Below, in pieces: positions 59,159 through 64,000 of a DNA stretch of 64,000 nucleotides. The stretch lies in assembly GCA_964629325.1 (NCBI GenBank), contig CAZVSC010000003.1, positions 1 through 64,000 on the forward strand, in the 5' to 3' direction. The notes under the pieces were generated by a model. The model was not told the DNA's origin and ran no database searches. It saw only the letters and a program-made list of their open reading frames with translations. Each line of letters begins with the position of its first letter. The first letter of the stretch is position 1. A program made the translations under genes and the position numbers. This DNA is from Eutrophocola sp964629325. GTDB taxonomy: Bacteria > Pseudomonadota > Gammaproteobacteria > Pseudomonadales > Pseudohongiellaceae.

Positions 59159-59725
59159 ATGTCGCTTCTGAAAAAAGGCATATTCATTCTCATGCTGGGG
59201 CTCGGCATTCCTGCTTCAGCTCATCACAACACCCAGGCTGAGTACGGACCCTTCGGCTCCGATTTCATGGTCGTGGATGGCGTCGTTACCGATATCCGCT
59301 GGGCCAATCCGCATGTCCAGATTGAAATCGAGGTTACCGGGGGGGACCTGCCGGCCGGTGAGACGGGTAAAACCTGGATCATCAACAGCCATCCGATCAA
59401 TGTCATGATTGCCTACGGTTTCAGTAAAGAGGAGTTCGCCGTGGGCGACCGGCTGCATCTGCTGACCTGGCGTCACGTGCGCGGCATAAACCACCTGTGG
59501 CCCCGTGCCATACAGGTGAATGATGGCCCGCTCAAGTCCAACTTGCGCTACACCGACATGATAGACATCGCCGACGGTACCTTCGATGCACTGGGCATCA
59601 CCCCGGCCGCCAATCTCAACGGCTCCTCACCGCAGCGTTCCGGGGCCGCCACGGTCAGGAAGCTCAAGTCCCTCGGATACCTGGATGCCGATGGCAACAT
59701 GATCTGGCCGCTGCCCGGTCGGTAA
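59159..59725 (+). CDS. DUF6152-type secreted protein with C-terminal extension
   Basis: 188 residues from ATG 59159 (GGGGAAC upstream). A 21-residue signal peptide ends LGIPASA; the mature protein would start His22-His23-Asn. The NPH motif is WANPHVQIEIEV with His52. The final 60 residues (SNLRYTDMIDIADGTF and the C-terminal WPLPGR) are absent in the other DUF6152 proteins of the window. It starts a three-gene cluster with a heme-propeller protein 56 bases downstream and a cytochrome c after it. The function is unknown. Confidence 0.78.
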   Translation: MSLLKKGIFILMLGLGIPASAHHNTQAEYGPFGSDFMVVDGVVTDIRWANPHVQIEIEVTGGDLPAGETGKTWIINSHPINVMIAYGFSKEEFAVGDRLHLLTWRHVRGINHLWPRAIQVNDGPLKSNLRYTDMIDIADGTFDALGITPAANLNGSSPQRSGAATVRKLKSLGYLDADGNMIWPLPGR

Positions 59726-59780
59726 AACGATTCCCGCATCACCTGTCGGCCAAAACAGAAAAACAAGAGGGCAGCGTGTT

Positions 59781-61535
59781 ATGAACAGCACCATGAAAAA
59801 TGTTATGACGCCCGGAAATGCAAGCCGGGCATTGCTGCTTCCGTTTATTCTTCTCACCGTCATGGGCGCCCAGGCCGCCACCTTCACTGGCAGTGTTGTT
59901 GATATCAACGGCAGCCCGGTCGTTGGTGCCATGGTGACGCTTGAGCCGTCATGGCCCGGACCGACCTATGTCACTGCATTCAGCGATCCTGACGGCCGCT
60001 TCAGCCTGCCCGACCAGGCCAATTACCGCCCTGGCAGCGAGTTCCAGGTGGCCATTCGTGCACTCGGCTATGAACTGGTGGATTCCAGCAAAGAAGAAGA
60101 GGGGGGCAGTGTCTCCCTGACGGTCATCGCCCGGGCCACGGACAACCAGGCAGCTTCCGCTCCGGCTTCGGCCTGGCTGCAGGACAAGGCCGACCATGAC
60201 ACCACATCCACGTTCGTGCTTGACTGCGTGGGTTGCCACCAGGTGCCTTCCCCGGAGTTTCGCCATTACGCCGCGGCTATAGCCGACATACCCGGTGCGG
60301 ATCGCGATGCCATCAGGCATGCCAGCTATGATGCTCTGGTCAAGTACATGAATTTCCTGTCTGCAGAGGAATTCGGCCGCGGCCCCGAAGCCGGCCCGCC
60401 GGATGCCAGCCGGGTCTACGAGGTGGGAGACGGTCCCCGGGTCATCGATTATCTCAGCGCTAATTTCACCGACCGCATGGATAGTGTCAGCGGCTATGAC
60501 TGGGGTGCGCCGCTGGCAGTCACGCCGCAAACGGCGATCATGGAATATGCAGTACCGCGGCCCAACGCCATTCGCGAGGCCCTGCTGCTGGGCGAGCCGA
60601 AGCAGTTGTGGGCAGCGGATGTGGCGTCGAATGCCATCGTGAAGATCGACCCCGAATCCGGCTATACCTCATCGCTGGAGGTGCCCTCCGATACCCCGGT
60701 CGGCCCTCACTCACTGCACCGTGGAGCGGACGGCTCCCTGTGGGTGGCGCCGTTCATCACCAGTGTCGTCGGCCATCTCGATGTGAATGATGAAACCTGG
60801 GACACCTGGCGCATGCAGACCGTTGATGGTACGCCTACCGGCATCCATGACCTCAGTTTCGGCGCCGAACATACGCTGCTGACTGACAATGACGGGCTGG
60901 TCTGGTTTTCCGACATCGTCAACAACGCCGTGGGCTATCTGGATCCTGATACCGGCGCCATCGACCACTATATGGCGCCGCCAGTGCTGGACAGGGCGAC
61001 CACCGGTACGGCCCTGTACGGTTTGGTCATGACCTCTGACCGGGAGGAAATCTGGTTCAGCCAGCTCAATATCGGCAGTATCGGCAGCTTCAACGTGGTG
61101 ACGCGGGAGTTCGGGCCGTCTTTCCAGTTGCCCCTGAACAGCGGACCGCGCCGGCTGAGCATCAGTGATGACGACATCCTGTACGTGCCCCTGTACGGGA
61201 CCGGGCAACTGGTCGAATACGATACGAAAACCCATACGCAAATCGGCATCTATGACATGCCGGATATGGCCAGTGCACCTTATGCCGTGACCTGGGATCC
61301 GGTCCGCAAGGTCGTCTGGATCCCGACGTCAAACACCGATGTGATCTACAAGTTCGATCCGGCAGACAAGTCCTTCACCGTGCTGCCGATGCCGCGCACC
61401 GGCGCCTTCCTGCGAATGGTGGACATCGATCCGGATACGGGCAACCTGGTTACGTCCTATGCCAACATCGTCGGTCACGTACATGGGCCACGCATGGCAC
61501 TGATCATTGACCCGGGCGACGGCGCCTACCGCTAA
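59781..61535 (+). CDS. secreted propeller protein with c-type heme site (Vgb-like)
   Basis: 584 residues. Signal peptide to about residue 32. Residues about 33-110 form a carboxypeptidase-regulatory-like domain (FTGSVVDINGSPVVGAMVTLEP). A CVGCH heme site is at residues 149-153 in the linker. The C-terminal 400 residues form a beta-propeller of the streptogramin-lyase/Vgb kind, with repeats such as LWAADVASNAIVKIDPESGYT, DGLVWFSDIVNNAVGYLDPDTG and REEIWFSQLNIGSIGSF in parts. A lyase activity is not assured. It lies between a DUF6152 gene and a cytochrome c gene and is likely an electron-transfer or sensing partner of the cytochrome. Confidence 0.78.
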   Translation: MNSTMKNVMTPGNASRALLLPFILLTVMGAQAATFTGSVVDINGSPVVGAMVTLEPSWPGPTYVTAFSDPDGRFSLPDQANYRPGSEFQVAIRALGYELVDSSKEEEGGSVSLTVIARATDNQAASAPASAWLQDKADHDTTSTFVLDCVGCHQVPSPEFRHYAAAIADIPGADRDAIRHASYDALVKYMNFLSAEEFGRGPEAGPPDASRVYEVGDGPRVIDYLSANFTDRMDSVSGYDWGAPLAVTPQTAIMEYAVPRPNAIREALLLGEPKQLWAADVASNAIVKIDPESGYTSSLEVPSDTPVGPHSLHRGADGSLWVAPFITSVVGHLDVNDETWDTWRMQTVDGTPTGIHDLSFGAEHTLLTDNDGLVWFSDIVNNAVGYLDPDTGAIDHYMAPPVLDRATTGTALYGLVMTSDREEIWFSQLNIGSIGSFNVVTREFGPSFQLPLNSGPRRLSISDDDILYVPLYGTGQLVEYDTKTHTQIGIYDMPDMASAPYAVTWDPVRKVVWIPTSNTDVIYKFDPADKSFTVLPMPRTGAFLRMVDIDPDTGNLVTSYANIVGHVHGPRMALIIDPGDGAYR

Positions 61536-61571
61536 TTCCGGAAATCCGGTAACAACAACGGAATACCCGCC

Positions 61572-61931
61572 ATGAATTTCCTCTTCCGCAACCTGCACAT
61601 TGCCGTCTTCGCCATCCTGCTGCTGGCAACCGTGCTGGCCACTTCGCCGCTATTTGCCCAGGACGCTTCCGAAGGGGCGAATCTGGTCAACGAATATCGC
61701 TGTTATGCCTGTCATGACATGGACAAGGCGCTGATCGGCCCCCCCTACCAGGCAATCGCAGCCCGTCATGCCGGCCAGAAAGAAGTCATGGAAAAGGTGC
61801 TGGCGACCAAGATCATTCTCGGTGGCGGCGGCAACTGGGGCATGGTGCCCATGGTGCCCAACGAGCATGTGCCGGAGCAGGATGCCCTGATCATCGCTCG
61901 CTGGATTCTCGCGCTTACTCCTTCGCGCTAG
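61572..61931 (+). CDS. small c-type cytochrome (class I)
   Basis: 119 residues with a signal peptide ending near SPLFAQ. A single heme site CYACH is at residues 44-48, followed by DMDKALIGPPYQAIAARHAG and the axial Met region GNWGMVPMVPN, typical of a cytochrome c551/c5-like fold. It probably accepts electrons from the heme-propeller protein encoded 37 bases upstream. No oxidase is encoded nearby. The start ATG 61572 has a weak ribosome-binding site and follows AACGGAATACC. Confidence 0.85.
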   Translation: MNFLFRNLHIAVFAILLLATVLATSPLFAQDASEGANLVNEYRCYACHDMDKALIGPPYQAIAARHAGQKEVMEKVLATKIILGGGGNWGMVPMVPNEHVPEQDALIIARWILALTPSR

Positions 61932-62054
61932 CCATTCACGACAAGCAGAAACAATTCCGGCAGCTGGCGCTGCCGGAGTCGTTATCTTTTCTGGCCGGGT
62001 AGACCGGGTAGGTGGAGTGGATCTGGTAGAAAGTGCCGCCCAGGGCGGCATGGG

Positions 62055-62192
62055 TCATGCGGCGGACATCAGCGCCATGCGCACGACTATGGCAGTGCCG
62101 ATGAACAGGGCCGGGATGGCGATGGCATAAATGATTGCCCAGTAGCCTATGGACTGGCCCATAGTACGTTGCGTGTTGTTATCGTCAGACAT
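62055..62192 (-). CDS. 45-residue single-helix membrane protein
   Basis: 45 codons from ATG 62192, preceded by GGGGGAAC at a good distance, so the gene is probably translated. The protein is hydrophilic at the N-terminus (MSDDNNTQRTMGQS) and then one membrane helix, GYWAIIYAIAIPALFIGTA, ending VVRMALMSAA. No family is recognised. It lies convergent to the cytochrome c gene, in the direction of the hybrid kinase, and could be the last gene of that unit or independent. It is too short for usual gene filters. Confidence 0.6.
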   Translation of the reverse strand: MSDDNNTQRTMGQSIGYWAIIYAIAIPALFIGTAIVVRMALMSAA

Positions 62193-62327
62193 GGTTCCCC
62201 CTTATCTAAAGACGTTTCTGAAGTCATTCGTAGTGAAAATTCCTGCCTACGATAATCGGCCCGGGGCGCTACGTCCAGTGTCCTTTTTGATCTATATCCA
62301 GAAAGACGCGAATAGATGCGGATCGAC

Positions 62328-64000
<1,673 letters not shown>

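Overview
The window looks like a scaffold from a gammaproteobacterium, probably an uncultured marine or aquatic lineage near the Pseudomonadales/Cellvibrionales, and probably from a metagenome. The evidence is gene order: proA-nadD-rsfS-rlmH-mrdA-rodA-rlpA-dacA-ybeD-lipB-lipA and ilvI-ilvH-(ilvC)-pssA-msrP-msrQ are classic gammaproteobacterial blocks. The genome is moderately GC-rich, with many GTG and TTG starts. Three runs of exactly 100 N mark scaffold joins. Two of these joins (36210-36309 and 39897-39996) are flanked by the same 55-base sequence on both sides, as expected from unmerged assembler k-mers. The lineage call is inference from synteny, not from a marker tree.

Layout. 1-8.9 kb: the end of a PHP-type metallohydrolase, exopolyphosphatase, an ASCH-domain protein, a DUF5916 outer-membrane protein, a DUF4159 protein interrupted by a gap, an M19 dipeptidase and a membrane protein. 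8.9-16.4 kb: branched-chain amino acid synthesis (ilvIH, with ilvC convergent), pssA, the MsrPQ methionine sulfoxide repair system, tRNA-Ile(GAT) and a degenerate tRNA-Ile copy. 16.4-31.6 kb: accessory, mostly exported proteins. They include a metallo-beta-lactamase-fold enzyme, an aldo/keto reductase, three genes pairing DUF6152 with an unnamed secreted domain, a DUF885 lipoprotein, an NAD(P)HX epimerase, a SIMPL protein, a triheme cytochrome, a 2-hydroxyacid dehydrogenase, a dienelactone hydrolase, two DUF3237 proteins, a small Tat-type protein and a uracil-DNA-glycosylase-fold protein. 31.7-36.6 kb: an ECF sigma operon with DUF3619-like and DUF3106 partners, then envelope genes (L,D-transpeptidase, lipoprotein, M14 peptidase) and a broken DUF924 gene. 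36.8-42.3 kb: a second DUF5916 protein, a TPR protein and a serA-serC operon. 42.4-55 kb: the conserved cell-wall, NAD and lipoate block, then holA. 54-64 kb: a Na/Pi cotransporter, a dicarboxylate/amino acid symporter, a polysaccharide deacetylase, a three-gene DUF6152/heme-propeller/cytochrome c cluster, a 45-residue membrane protein and a hybrid histidine kinase running off the end.

How the genes work together. The housekeeping blocks supply Ile/Val, serine, proline, NAD, phosphatidylserine, lipoate and the rod-shape and division wall machinery. The accessory part is dominated by exported proteins of unknown function. The most interesting pattern is that all three DUF6152 domains place a His-His pair immediately after a consensus signal-peptidase site and a conserved Asn-Pro-His about 26-29 residues later. 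This is compatible with an N-terminal histidine metal site. DUF6152 is fused to, or sits beside, a second uncharacterised secreted domain in one region, and beside heme proteins in another. I propose this as a candidate undescribed periplasmic metal/redox module; it is inference from sequence, not a demonstrated system.
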